Shown here: positions 8,244 through 17,466 of the stretch, piece after piece
How positions within the stretch are numbered: the first letter of the stretch is position 1
Layout: every line of letters starts with the position of its first letter
Assembly: GCA_938049335.1 (NCBI GenBank)
Contig: CALIYX010000009.1
Span: 62,001-126,000 of the forward strand
DNA: 64,000 bases
Source of the DNA: an uncultured Clostridia bacterium
GTDB lineage: Bacteria; Bacillota; Clostridia; Peptostreptococcales; Anaerovoracaceae
Direction: 5' to 3'
Made by a program: the position numbers and the translations under genes
The notes under the pieces: generated by a model
The model's input: the letters and a program-made list of their open reading frames with translations, nothing else
Databases searched by the model: none
What the model was told of the DNA's origin: nothing

Positions 8244-9297
8244 TATCGTGTCCTCCCTCTTCTAACTGAAAGCTCTGATTCAAATTATCGGTCAGATACT
8301 CCATTATCGAAGTTATTTTGTCGTATCTCATTCGCTTAGGGCCAATTACACCAATCTTACCCACCTGCTTACCGTCCACACTATATGTGGCTGTTATCAT
8401 AGAGTAGTCGTTCATCTGCTCATCCATATTTTCTTCGCCTATGGTTACTATCATTCCCGTATCACGGTTTATGACAGTCTTGATAAACTCATCCTTATGA
8501 CTAAACAAATTGAAGAAGCTCTTAGCACGTTCTATATCGTTATACTCTGGAAGGTCAAATATATTGGTCATCCCATCCATGTATAGCTGAACATTTAACA
8601 TATCCTCAAGAGTCTTGAGGAAGTCTGGCATGATATCCTGCTCGAGCTTATCCATAGCTTCGACATCGTTTTGGAAGCACTCGATTATGTTACCTGTCAG
8701 CACATCCGTAAGTGTTCTTCCTCTATACTTATATGTCATCGACTTAGCTAGCAGCTGCAAATTATCATTGCTGCATGGCGATTCCAACTTGAGCGCCGTA
8801 TTGCTAACCTTGCCTGTATCTGAAACTATCATCATCACAACCGTGCGATCATCGACCGGCAAAAGATTTACGAACTTGATTGTGTCGTCGGCTGCCGTAG
8901 GCGTTACCGCAAATGATGTCAAATTCGTTATCTTAGAAAGGATTCTCGCCGCATGCTCTATGGTTCTATCAAACTCCCTGATATTCGCCTGAAGCTCACG
9001 TGCGATTTCTCTCTTCTCATCTAATGTAAGTTCCTGCCTCTCCATCATCTGGTTTACGTAAAGGCGATATGCCTTATCCGAAGGAACTCTACCCGCCGAT
9101 GTATGTGGATGCGTCAAATAACCCATCTCCTCAAGGTCGCTCATCTCATTTCTGATTGTCGCAGGGCTTATGCCAAGCTCAAGCTTACGAGATAGAGCTC
9201 TTGAGCCAACAGGTTCAGCAGATTTAACATAATCGTTGATAATAGCATGTAAAATCTTTAGCTTTCTCTCTGTCATCTCCATCTGCATCATCTCCAT
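8233..9297 (-). CDS. hrcA: Heat-inducible transcription repressor HrcA
   Basis: HrcA binds the CIRCE element and represses the operon until GroEL is titrated by unfolded protein. The 354-residue protein has a winged-helix N-terminus (LGISPATIRNEMSDLEEMGY) and the family C-terminal dimer/GAF-like domain. The operator lies just upstream, so this is autoregulation. The start is ambiguous. The region ATGGAGATGATGCAGATGGAGATG offers several ATGs, and the internal GGAG favours the ATG at 9282 over 9297. I keep the longer form. Confidence 0.97.
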   Translation of the reverse strand: MEMMQMEMTERKLKILHAIINDYVKSAEPVGSRALSRKLELGISPATIRNEMSDLEEMGYLTHPHTSAGRVPSDKAYRLYVNQMMERQELTLDEKREIARELQANIREFDRTIEHAARILSKITNLTSFAVTPTAADDTIKFVNLLPVDDRTVVMMIVSDTGKVSNTALKLESPCSNDNLQLLAKSMTYKYRGRTLTDVLTGNIIECFQNDVEAMDKLEQDIMPDFLKTLEDMLNVQLYMDGMTNIFDLPEYNDIERAKSFFNLFSHKDEFIKTVINRDTGMIVTIGEENMDEQMNDYSMITATYSVDGKQVGKIGVIGPKRMRYDKITSIMEYLTDNLNQSFQLEEGGHDSGE

Positions 9298-9352
9298 TCA
9301 GTAACAAGCACCTTTCCGTGCCTGCTGCCTTAGCTCTAACCTATCTTTGTTA

Positions 9353-9379
9353 TTAGCACTCATCGTGTTCGAGTGCTAA
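9353..9379. promoter_or_regulatory. CIRCE operator
   Basis: TTAGCACTC-N9-GAGTGCTAA is a perfect match to the CIRCE consensus, located about 56 bp before hrcA and just downstream of the predicted promoter. It is the HrcA binding site that controls the heat-shock operon. Confidence 0.98.
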
Positions 9380-9390
9380 TCACTATGTAT

Positions 9391-9419
9391 AATTTACTCC
9401 TTATCCCATAGATTGTCAA
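9391..9419 (-). promoter_or_regulatory. Predicted heat-shock operon promoter
   Basis: On the minus strand TTGACA (9419-9414), 17 bp, TAAATT (9396-9391). The CIRCE element begins about 11 bp downstream, the usual arrangement in which HrcA blocks a vegetative promoter. Confidence 0.7.
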
Positions 9420-9506
9420 CCCCTATTTGCAAATAAATTTAATTTTTTCTTGTGTTTTTTTAGTATGCGAAATTTGTTGATTTTGTGTGGGATATTGCTA
9501 ATCAAG

Positions 9507-9530
9507 TCCGTACTTTTGTCCGTACTTTTG
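9507..9530. repeat. Two-copy tandem 12-mer
   Basis: The unit TCCGTACTTTTG occurs twice head to tail between the heat-shock promoter and the glpK terminator. It is a minimal tandem repeat in an otherwise AT-rich gap; no function is evident. Confidence 0.6.
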
Positions 9531-9535
9531 CTATA

Positions 9536-9570
9536 AAAATAAGCAGATATGCTAGCCCACATCTGCTTAT
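9536..9570 (-). terminator. Terminator after glpK
   Basis: ATAAGCAGAT (9539-9548) pairs with ATCTGCTTAT (9561-9570), loop 12 nt, followed on the minus strand by TTTTATAG. It lies 25 bp beyond the glpK stop and insulates glpK from the heat-shock promoter. Confidence 0.75.
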
Positions 9571-9595
9571 CCTATAGCTTATTTAATTTCAAATT

Positions 9596-11089
9596 CTATC
9601 TGTTCCACCCCATGGTCCTATTAACCGCATCGTGCCAACCCTCGAGTCTATACTCACGACCTTCTTTGTCCATCTTAGGCGAGAATACCTTGTCTACCTT
9701 CCAGTTGCTTCTTATATCGTCTATATCCTTCCAATATCCTGTTGCAAGACCTGCAAGATATGCTGCTCCAAGCGAGGTAGTTTCTATGCCCTTAGGCCTT
9801 ACGACATCAGCTACGAGAATATCTGACTGAAACTGCAGCAAGAAGTCATTTGCAGAAGCTCCTCCGTCAACCCTGAGCACATGAATATCACGACCTAGAT
9901 CAGAAGACATTGCAGCTATTAGATCGTAGCACTGATATGCAATGGACTCAAGTGCTGCGCGCACTATGTGATATTTGTTTGCACCTCTAGTAAGTCCGAA
10001 GATTGTGCCCTTTGCCCTAGCGTCCCAATAAGGAGCACCAAGTCCAACAAAGGCAGGAACTATGTAAACGCCGTTGCAGTTTTCAACCTTGCGAGCCATT
10101 TTCTCACTGTCTGAAGCTTTTTTGAGAAGCCCTAGTTCATCCCTCAGCCACTGAATAACCGCACCACAGATGAAAACTGAGCCTTCTAGAGCATAAGTTA
10201 TCTTACCATCTATGCCATAGGCTATAGTAGTAAGTAGTCCGTTCTTTGATTTAATCGGTTCATCTCCCGTATTCATAAGAAGGAAGCATCCTGTTCCATA
10301 TGTACTCTTAACAGTTCCCTTCTCAAAACATATCTGTCCAAATAGAGCTGCCTGCTGGTCTCCTGCTGCACCAGCTATTTTAATAGGTCCACCACCGAAG
10401 AGCTCGTCTGTAGTTTCTCCATAAACCTTGCTCGAATCACAGACCTCAGGAAGCATGGACTTAGGTATATTGAGAATCTCGAGGATTTCATCGTCCCACT
10501 CAAGAGTGTGTATGTTGAACATCATGGTTCTCGAAGCATTTGAGTAGTCGGTAACATGAGCCTTTCCGCCCGTCATCTTCCAAATAAGCCATGTGTCCAC
10601 AGTTCCAAATAAAAGTTTGCCCTGCTCTGCTAAATCTCTTGCGCCTTCAACATTTTCTAGTATCCAGCGAAGCTTTGTCGCGCTGAAATACGGATCTATA
10701 AGAAGCCCAGTCTTATCTCTAAACATCTCATCAAGTCCCTGCGCTTTTAGGCTCTCGCAGTAGTCTGCCGTTCTACGGCACTGCCATACTATGGCATTAT
10801 ATATAGGCTCGCCCGTTTCCTTATTCCAAACGATGGTGGTCTCTCTTTGATTGGTAATGCCTATGGCGTCGATATCCTTGTGCGTAAGTCTTGCCTTAAG
10901 CATGGCCTCGTAGGCAACTGTCATCTGCGATGACCAGATTTCGTTTGCGTTGTGCTCAACCCAGCCCTGCTGAGGATAATGCTGTTTGAATTCTAGCTGT
11001 GCAGAGCTTATCTGCTTGCCAGTTCTATCGTATATGATGCAGCGTGAGCTCGTTGTTCCCTGGTCTAGCGCCATAATAAACTTTTCCAT
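9596..11089 (-). CDS. glpK: Glycerol kinase
   Basis: GlpK phosphorylates glycerol to sn-glycerol 3-phosphate with ATP. The 497-residue protein begins MEKFIMALDQGTTSSRCI (FGGY-kinase phosphate-1 motif) and includes the NQRETT segment, GAAGDQQAALFGQ, and the C-terminal signature DGGASANDFLLQFQSD. I chose the ATG at 11089 and not an upstream GTG at 11101, because that GTG overlaps the ribosome site GGAGG. The gene lies between hemW and hrcA, which are neighbours in many Firmicutes. The glycerophosphodiesterase at 26,424 could supply related substrate. No glpF or glpD is seen here. Confidence 0.97.
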   Translation of the reverse strand: MEKFIMALDQGTTSSRCIIYDRTGKQISSAQLEFKQHYPQQGWVEHNANEIWSSQMTVAYEAMLKARLTHKDIDAIGITNQRETTIVWNKETGEPIYNAIVWQCRRTADYCESLKAQGLDEMFRDKTGLLIDPYFSATKLRWILENVEGARDLAEQGKLLFGTVDTWLIWKMTGGKAHVTDYSNASRTMMFNIHTLEWDDEILEILNIPKSMLPEVCDSSKVYGETTDELFGGGPIKIAGAAGDQQAALFGQICFEKGTVKSTYGTGCFLLMNTGDEPIKSKNGLLTTIAYGIDGKITYALEGSVFICGAVIQWLRDELGLLKKASDSEKMARKVENCNGVYIVPAFVGLGAPYWDARAKGTIFGLTRGANKYHIVRAALESIAYQCYDLIAAMSSDLGRDIHVLRVDGGASANDFLLQFQSDILVADVVRPKGIETTSLGAAYLAGLATGYWKDIDDIRSNWKVDKVFSPKMDKEGREYRLEGWHDAVNRTMGWNR

Positions 11090-11119
11090 TATTACCTCCA
11101 CAAAAATAGATCAAAGGAT

Positions 11120-12343
11120 CTACACAAATATCGCCATTATTTTGTTCGAAATATCAAAGCCTCTCTCACTTAGCCTGAGGCCTTTTTCGTCCTCTATTAA
11201 ATCTCCGCTTTCCAAGAACTGCTCTATTTCATCTCTTCTACCAGCGTAGACATCAGCAAAGCGCTTACCAAATAACTGCTCAAATTCATCAAAGCTTATA
11301 CCTGCAGTGCGTCTTAGTCCAAGAAACACAAACTCAGAAGCCGTATCCATGAAGTTGTTAACATGAAACTCGCTGTATTTGTAGTTCGCAAATTCAGCAT
11401 CCCCAAGATTTTTCAAATTCTTAGCACCGCCTGTCTTTAGAAAATCTCTTTCCATCAAAACGCCCTTGCAATAGCCTTCATCAGTTGCATTTGTAAATCT
11501 CACACCATCTATATAAGATGAAGCACTTTTACCAAAGCCTAGGTAGTCTGATAAAGACCAGTATTTGAGATTGTGTCTGCACTCAAAACCCGGCTTTGCT
11601 GCATTTGATATCTCGTAGTGCTCATATCCAGAAGACTTCAGGCACTCTATTGCCCTGTGATACATCTTCCTATCTGCACCATCGCTGACCTCTGCAAATA
11701 CACCATTCTTATACATATCATATAGCGGGGTTTCCTCCTCTATCTGAAGACTGTAAAAAGATATGTGCTCAGGTGAAAGCTCAAGCATCTGTTCTAAAGT
11801 ATCCTGCCAGACATCCTCGTCTGCACCAGGTACCGAGAACATCAAATCTAGATTTATGTTATCAAAACCTGCTGCCCTTGCAGCGGCAAAGCTCTCGCGT
11901 GTATCCTTTGATCTATGAATCCTGCCAAGCGTCTTGAGCACATCGTCTGAAAAAGACTGACATCCCATGGAAAGCCTGTTAAAGCCTGCATCGTGAAGCT
12001 TTGATAAATACGCCTCATTCACTGCTCCAGGATTTGCCTCAAGAGTAATTTCGCAGTCATCTGTCACATCAAAGAAATCTCTTATTGCATCTAGTACTTT
12101 TATTAGGCTCTCCGCCTTTAGCGTGCTTGGTGTTCCTCCGCCAAAGAAGATGCTATCTACCTTTCGACCCGGCCTTTTGGCATTTTCTATCTCCTGCACA
12201 AGAAGATTTACATAGGTACTTTCCTCTTCAGCGTTTGGTGCTCCTGCTGCGGAATAAAATCCGCAATATATGCACTTACTTATACAGAAAGGGATATGTA
12301 CATATATCCCTAGTCCTGCATCTATATTATTTGTCATCATCAT
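11120..12343 (-). CDS. hemW: Radical SAM HemW-type heme chaperone / coproporphyrinogen oxidase-like
   Basis: A 407-residue radical SAM protein. The cluster motif is CISKCIYCGF (CxxxCxxC) after the family lead VHIPF, with the SAM-binding GGTPS motif. HemW proteins are commonly annotated as oxygen-independent coproporphyrinogen oxidase, but those examined act in heme delivery. No other heme synthesis gene is visible here. It overlaps the end of lepA by 17 bp, an ancient pairing. The start among ATGATGATG is uncertain by one or two codons. Confidence 0.9.
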   Translation of the reverse strand: MMMTNNIDAGLGIYVHIPFCISKCIYCGFYSAAGAPNAEEESTYVNLLVQEIENAKRPGRKVDSIFFGGGTPSTLKAESLIKVLDAIRDFFDVTDDCEITLEANPGAVNEAYLSKLHDAGFNRLSMGCQSFSDDVLKTLGRIHRSKDTRESFAAARAAGFDNINLDLMFSVPGADEDVWQDTLEQMLELSPEHISFYSLQIEEETPLYDMYKNGVFAEVSDGADRKMYHRAIECLKSSGYEHYEISNAAKPGFECRHNLKYWSLSDYLGFGKSASSYIDGVRFTNATDEGYCKGVLMERDFLKTGGAKNLKNLGDAEFANYKYSEFHVNNFMDTASEFVFLGLRRTAGISFDEFEQLFGKRFADVYAGRRDEIEQFLESGDLIEDEKGLRLSERGFDISNKIMAIFV

Positions 12344-14144
12344 ATTTTAGGACCGCTGTGAAGGCTTCCTGAGGCACCTCTACCTTACCGAACTGGCGCA
12401 TTCTCTTCTTACCTTCCTTCTGCTTCTCGAGGAGCTTTTTCTTACGCGATATGTCTCCGCCGTAGCATTTTGCGATTACGTCCTTACGGTAGGCTCTTAC
12501 CGTCTCTCTTGCTATAACCTTCTGACCTATGGCAGCCTGAATAGGAACCTCAAACTGGTGCATAGGAATAACTTCCTTGAGCTTCTTGCAAACGAATCTT
12601 CCTCTATCGTAGGCAGCGCTCTCGTGAACTATCATGGAGAAGGCATCGACTAAATCCTTATTTAGTAGAACATCCATCTTAACAAGTGAGGACTTCTGAT
12701 ACTTGATAAACTCGTAGTCTAGCGAGCCATAGCCCCTTGTCTTTGATTTTAGGGCATCAAAGAAATCATATATAACCTCATTTAGCGGAAGCTCGTAGTG
12801 AAGCTGAACTCTATCTTGGGCAATATACTCCATGTGAAGCATGGTTCCACGCTTCTTCTGGCAAAGGTCCATAATTGTACCAACATACTCCTTAGGAGTC
12901 ATAATATCTGCCTTAACTATAGGCTCCTCTATATGGTCAATCTCCGTCTGAGGTGGCAGGTTAGTCGGATTTTGTATCATCTGAACGCTGCCGTCGTTCA
13001 TAACAACCTTATATACTACGCTAGGCGAAGTTGTGATTACTCCAAGGTCAAACTCTCTCTCGAGTCTTTCTACGATTATCTCCATGTGGAGAAGTCCAAG
13101 GAATCCGCATCTGAAACCAAAGCCCAAAGCAGTAGATGTCTCAGGCTCAAAAACAAAGGCAGCATCATTTACCTGAAGCTTCTCAAGTGCATCCTTAACG
13201 CTCTCGTACTTCTCTCCCTCTGCAGGATAGATACCGCAGTAAACCATGGACTGAACCTTCTTATATCCTGGAAGAGCTTCATCAGCAGGGTCCTGAGCAA
13301 GCGTCACAGTATCACCGACTCTAGCGTCCTTAACCTGCTTGATGCTAGCGCAGATATATCCTACCTCTCCAGCTCTCAAATACTTAGTTGGAACGTGAGA
13401 AGGCGCCATAATGCCAACCTCAGTAACCTCGTACTTTTTCTTCGTATTCATCAAAAGGATATTGTCTCCAACTCCTACCTGGCCATCAACTATTCGAGTG
13501 TAGATAACAACACCCTTATAGTTATCGTATACGGAGTCAAAAATCAAAGCCTTAAGCTTACCATCTGGATTTCCACTAGGTGCTGGAACAGACTTAACCA
13601 CAGCCTCAAGAAGATCGGTTATACCAATACCTTCCTTTGCAGATACAAGCGGAGCTTCTGAAGCATCTATGCCTATCATCTCCTCTATCTCTTCCTTTAC
13701 CTCATCAGGCCTTGAACTAGCAAGGTCTATCTTATTTAGGACAGGAACTATCTCAAGGTCCTCATCGAGTGCAAGATAAACATTTGCCATTGTCTGAGCC
13801 TCAACACCCTGAGTTGAGTCAACGACAAGAACCGCACCTTCACAAGCCGCAAGACTTCTTGAAACCTCGTAGTTAAAGTCGACATGACCTGGTGTGTCTA
13901 TCAAATTGAATATGTACTCATTGCCATCTTCTGCCTTGTAAACGAGTCTCGTTGTCTGAAGCTTGATAGTTATACCACGTTCCCTCTCAAGATCCATGTT
14001 ATCAAGGAACTGCTCCTTCATGTCTCTGTGAGCAACAAGACCTGTGTTTTCGATAATTCTATCTGCTAGAGTAGACTTACCATGATCTATATGAGCTATA
14101 ATGCTAAAATTTCTAATATACTTCTGATAATCTTTATTTTCCAT
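12327..14144 (-). CDS. lepA: Elongation factor 4 (LepA)
   Basis: LepA (605 residues) is a ribosome-associated GTPase related to EF-G. G1 is AHIDHGKSTLADR, the switch/G2 region holds RERGITIK, G3 is DTPGHVDF and G4 is NKIDL. The C-terminus has the LepA-specific domain ending near FGKVEVPQEAF. The start MENKDYQKYIRN at 14144 has GAGG 7 nt upstream; an in-frame upstream ATG at 14201 would add 19 residues unlike the family. It heads the lepA-hemW pair. Confidence 0.98.
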   Translation of the reverse strand: MENKDYQKYIRNFSIIAHIDHGKSTLADRIIENTGLVAHRDMKEQFLDNMDLERERGITIKLQTTRLVYKAEDGNEYIFNLIDTPGHVDFNYEVSRSLAACEGAVLVVDSTQGVEAQTMANVYLALDEDLEIVPVLNKIDLASSRPDEVKEEIEEMIGIDASEAPLVSAKEGIGITDLLEAVVKSVPAPSGNPDGKLKALIFDSVYDNYKGVVIYTRIVDGQVGVGDNILLMNTKKKYEVTEVGIMAPSHVPTKYLRAGEVGYICASIKQVKDARVGDTVTLAQDPADEALPGYKKVQSMVYCGIYPAEGEKYESVKDALEKLQVNDAAFVFEPETSTALGFGFRCGFLGLLHMEIIVERLEREFDLGVITTSPSVVYKVVMNDGSVQMIQNPTNLPPQTEIDHIEEPIVKADIMTPKEYVGTIMDLCQKKRGTMLHMEYIAQDRVQLHYELPLNEVIYDFFDALKSKTRGYGSLDYEFIKYQKSSLVKMDVLLNKDLVDAFSMIVHESAAYDRGRFVCKKLKEVIPMHQFEVPIQAAIGQKVIARETVRAYRKDVIAKCYGGDISRKKKLLEKQKEGKKRMRQFGKVEVPQEAFTAVLKYDDDK

Positions 14145-14202
14145 GCTTACCTCACGCATCACTAATACATATATTCTACAGTAAAAGCAGATGCTGTTCA
14201 AT

Positions 14203-14234
14203 AAAAAAACATAGCCGAGTTATCGGCTATGTTT
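14203..14234 (-). terminator. Terminator after the small lipoprotein gene
   Basis: AAACATAGCCGA (14207-14218) is perfectly complementary to TCGGCTATGTTT (14223-14234) with a 4-nt loop, followed on the minus strand by a T-rich tail. It lies about 20 bp after the stop of the gene at 14,256. Confidence 0.85.
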
Positions 14235-14255
14235 AAAAACATTTTTGGCCTGATC

Positions 14256-14657
14256 TTACTTAGAAGTGAATTCCTTCTTTGTGATTACCTTACCTGATGC
14301 ATCCTGGTACTCAACAGCGACTTTGATTCCCTTGATCTTTGTCTTTGTTTCCATCTCAGCTGCTAGGTTCTGGAATGTAGCCTTTGCACTCTCTAGAGCT
14401 GTGTCTAGCTGAGTAGCCATCTGCTTGATCTGGTCATCTGTCATTTTCTCCTGGTACTTGTAGATGTATGTTAGAGTGTTCTCCTTAACTGTAATCTCTA
14501 GACCATTCTGCTGTGCAACATTCTTAATCTCTGAGTCTAGCTTAGAATCGTTCTTAACATACTCTTCTAGTGTCTTGCTTCCGCAAGCAGCTAGTGCTAG
14601 TGCTGAAATTGTCATAACAGCTACCATTAGCAATGCAAAAAATCTCTTATTTTTCAT
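14256..14657 (-). CDS. Small secreted lipoprotein, unknown function
   Basis: A 133-residue protein with a signal peptide (KNKRFFALLMVAVMT...) ending in the lipobox LAAC, so it is probably lipid-anchored outside the membrane. The mature part is about 110 residues, Lys/Glu-rich and alpha/beta in appearance, beginning SKTLEEYVKND. That opening and the TYIYKYQEKMTDDQIKQM segment recall the DUF4854-type small proteins of Clostridia, but I could not confirm this. A strong GAGGAAAG site supports the start. It stands alone with its own terminator. Confidence 0.8.
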   Translation of the reverse strand: MKNKRFFALLMVAVMTISALALAACGSKTLEEYVKNDSKLDSEIKNVAQQNGLEITVKENTLTYIYKYQEKMTDDQIKQMATQLDTALESAKATFQNLAAEMETKTKIKGIKVAVEYQDASGKVITKKEFTSK

Positions 14658-14796
14658 ATCTTTCCTCTTTCCTCTCTAAAATTCTTGTGAGTTTATGAAA
14701 ATAAAAATCCACCTAGATTATTCTACCTTATGAAGGCTAAGTCGTCAATTACATTTCTTTATAAATCTCGAAAATAGTTAAAAATATTGAAATTCA

Positions 14797-16062
14797 CTAC
14801 TTTATAGCATCAAAGCCCTTCTGTAAATCCTCAAGAATATCATCTATGCTTTCTAGTCCAACTGAAAGTCTAACCATGCCTGCATTGATTCCAGCTTCGG
14901 CAAGCTGCTCGTCAGAAAGCTGTCTGTGAGTTTCGCTTGCTGGATGAAGCACGCAGGTTCTGATATCAGCTACATGAACCTCATTTGATGCTAGCTCTAG
15001 AGAATCCATGAACTTCATTGCAGTGTCTCTTCCACCTTTGATTACGAATGAAATTACACCGCTTGCACCCTTTAGATACTTCTTGTATAGCTCGTGATAT
15101 TTATCGCTTTCTAGCGCTGGGTAGCTTACGCTCTCAACTAGATCGTTCTTTTCTAGGTACTTTGCAACTGCTAAAGCGTTCTCGCAGTATCTTTCCATTC
15201 TGAGGTGAAGCGTCTCAAGTCCTAGGTTTAGAAGGAAGGCTGAGTGAGCTGCTGGATATGCACCAAAGTCACGCATTAGCTGCATTCTTGCCTTTAGTAT
15301 GTATGCCAGATTTCCATATTTCTCCACATATCTTAGTCCGTGATATGAGTCGTCTGGCTCTGTCAAATCAGGGAAGTTTCCGTTAGCCCAGTCGAATTTA
15401 CCGCTGTCTACGATAATTCCTCCGCCCTGTACTGCATGTCCGTCCATGTACTTTGTTGTCGAATGAGTAACGATGTCTGCACCAAACTCAATAGGCTTGC
15501 AGAGCATAGGTGTAGCAAAGGTGTTATCGATTACAAGAGGAATCTTGTGCTTATGAGCAATATTCGCAAATCTCTCAATATCAAATACGCTAATTGCTGG
15601 GTTAGCAATAGTCTCACCGAATACTAGCTTTGTATTTGGCTGGATCTTAGCTTCGATTTCCTCATCGCTAGCATCTGTAGATACAAATGTGCAGTCTATT
15701 CCTAGCTTCTTAAGCGTTACATTGAAAAGATTATATGTTCCTCCGTAGATCTGTGCGACACTGAGAATATGGTCTCCTGCCTTACAGATATTCATTACGG
15801 CGAACATGTTTGCTGCCTGACCAGAACTTGTACACATAGCTGCAATTCCACCCTCTAGATCAGCTATCTTTTCTTCAACTGCCATTACAGTTGGATTCGC
15901 AAATCTTGAGTAGATTAAAGCCTTGGTTGGATCATCAAATACGTCTGCAACATCCTGTGTCGAATCAAATACATAGGTTGTGCTCTGCACGATAGGAAGT
16001 ACGCGTGGCTCTGAATTCTTTGGTTTATAGCCTGAGTGCAGGCATTTTGTTTCGTCTTTCAT
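14797..16062 (-). CDS. metY: O-acetylhomoserine sulfhydrylase-type PLP enzyme
   Basis: A 421-residue Cys/Met-metabolism PLP enzyme. The PLP lysine is in HSTTKYMDGH, followed by AVQGGGIIVDSGKFDW, a feature of the O-acetylhomoserine sulfhydrylase group rather than cystathionine gamma-synthase. It would make homocysteine (or methionine) from O-acetylhomoserine and sulfide (or methanethiol). Methionine gamma-lyase is the main alternative, because these subfamilies are close. No other methionine gene lies nearby, and the 66-bp upstream gap is too short for a SAM riboswitch. Confidence 0.85.
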   Translation of the reverse strand: MKDETKCLHSGYKPKNSEPRVLPIVQSTTYVFDSTQDVADVFDDPTKALIYSRFANPTVMAVEEKIADLEGGIAAMCTSSGQAANMFAVMNICKAGDHILSVAQIYGGTYNLFNVTLKKLGIDCTFVSTDASDEEIEAKIQPNTKLVFGETIANPAISVFDIERFANIAHKHKIPLVIDNTFATPMLCKPIEFGADIVTHSTTKYMDGHAVQGGGIIVDSGKFDWANGNFPDLTEPDDSYHGLRYVEKYGNLAYILKARMQLMRDFGAYPAAHSAFLLNLGLETLHLRMERYCENALAVAKYLEKNDLVESVSYPALESDKYHELYKKYLKGASGVISFVIKGGRDTAMKFMDSLELASNEVHVADIRTCVLHPASETHRQLSDEQLAEAGINAGMVRLSVGLESIDDILEDLQKGFDAIK

Positions 16063-16128
16063 AAAAGTCCCCTTTTGTTTTTCATCTTGCGATGTTCTTA
16101 GTTATATCATATCTTTTCTATTACAAAA

Positions 16129-17466
16129 TTATTTGCTTACTGCGACCTGTAAAACACTATTTGCAACTGGAAGCGCCGTATAGTAAGCTTCACCAGAGTT
16201 CTCTAGGCAAACTATAAATGCATAAGGATGATTCTCATCCTTTAGGAATCCAGCAAACCATCCGTAAGGCTTCTTTCCTGCAGACTCTGCAGTTCCAGTC
16301 TTAGCATATACATCTAGATTTGGTAGGTTAGAATCTCCAAGATAGGCTTTTTCTACAGTTTTCTTCATCATATCAGAAAGAATTTCGGATGTAGATTCAT
16401 CTATCATCTGATTTGTCATCTTGGTTATTCTGAAGTCACTCATCAAAATATGAGGAATGGCAGCCTTTCCACCATTTGCAATAGCTCCCATATATACCAT
16501 CATAGAGCATGGGTTCACAAGGTCATGATACTGACCTACCCCAGACCATCCTAGGTTTAGCTCAGAATCCTTAGGAAAATCAAAGCTTCCCTTTACATTT
16601 CTGATTCCATCAATATTGTATGATTTGGTAAGTCCAAGCCTGTTTACATAGTCTTTCATGACATCTGGTCCCATTTCATCAGCTAGGACCGAAAATGCAC
16701 CGTTACACGACTGAAGTAGCGCACCACCAAGATCAACATGTCCGTGTGGGTATAGGTATGCACAGTTTAAATCTTCACCGTGGATGACTCTAGTTCCATC
16801 GCACTCGTAGCTGAAGTTTTGATAGTCTGTGTTTTCAATTGCTGCTGCCGCAGTTACCGTTTTGAAAATCGAGCCTGGCGGTAGCTTTGATGAAAGAAAT
16901 CTATTCATATATAGACCAGACTGGTCGTCTGCTGAAACGCTTGGCTCATTTTCGGGATCAAATGTAGGTGTGCTCACCATACATATAATTTCACCCGTCT
17001 TATAGTTGTAGATTCCAATGCATCCAGCATCGTATTTGGATAGCTGTCTATAGGCCTCCTTGCACACATCGGCATCTAACGTGAGCTTAAGGTCCTCGTT
17101 TTTGCCCTTTAGCTTATATGTACCCGTCAAAAGATTATATCCTATGAGCTTATCCTTATATGCGCTGAGTGCAGATGTTGAAATTTTACCGTTCACATCG
17201 CCTACAGCATGGACTGTTGCCTCTCTTATTTCGGGATCGTCGTTGTATTTTATCTCACCGCCCCCACTCTTTGCTAGGAGGACATCATTTCTGTCATAGA
17301 TGGCTCCACTTTTAAGAACGCCGTTTTCATATATGCTTCTATTTCCGTAAAATGTCGCCCACTTGCTTCCGTATTTGACAAAGCGGAACACAAATACTCC
17401 TGTACCGATTATCAAAATAGCTGCAAGTGCTAAACAGATTATCGATCTAACTTCTAGTTTTCTCAT
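16129..17466 (-). CDS. Class B penicillin-binding protein (FtsI/PbpA-like transpeptidase)
   Basis: A 445-residue membrane-anchored transpeptidase that cross-links peptidoglycan. One N-terminal transmembrane segment (about residues 8-29) precedes a short pedestal and the catalytic domain, with active-site S199-I-F-K202, S253-C-N255 and K389-T-G391. It lacks PASTA repeats and is shorter than FtsI/SpoVD. The gene overlaps the end of the FHA-FtsW gene by 4 bp, so the two form a SEDS polymerase/PBP pair. The Actinobacterial FHA-rodA-pbpA arrangement is the closest known parallel. Confidence 0.93.
   Translation of the reverse strand: MRKLEVRSIICLALAAILIIGTGVFVFRFVKYGSKWATFYGNRSIYENGVLKSGAIYDRNDVLLAKSGGGEIKYNDDPEIREATVHAVGDVNGKISTSALSAYKDKLIGYNLLTGTYKLKGKNEDLKLTLDADVCKEAYRQLSKYDAGCIGIYNYKTGEIICMVSTPTFDPENEPSVSADDQSGLYMNRFLSSKLPPGSIFKTVTAAAAIENTDYQNFSYECDGTRVIHGEDLNCAYLYPHGHVDLGGALLQSCNGAFSVLADEMGPDVMKDYVNRLGLTKSYNIDGIRNVKGSFDFPKDSELNLGWSGVGQYHDLVNPCSMMVYMGAIANGGKAAIPHILMSDFRITKMTNQMIDESTSEILSDMMKKTVEKAYLGDSNLPNLDVYAKTGTAESAGKKPYGWFAGFLKDENHPYAFIVCLENSGEAYYTALPVANSVLQVAVSK

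Noticed and set aside
11090..11101. GTG start for glpK at 11101
   Set aside because: The GTG is part of the GGAGG ribosome site of the ATG at 11089.
12798..13661. A 287-codon plus-strand open frame antisense to lepA
   Set aside because: It lies fully inside a highly conserved minus-strand gene, has no ribosome site, and its product has no recognisable domain; it is a shadow frame.
16063..16128. SAM riboswitch before metY
   Set aside because: The gap is only 66 bp and shows no SAM-box core motifs.
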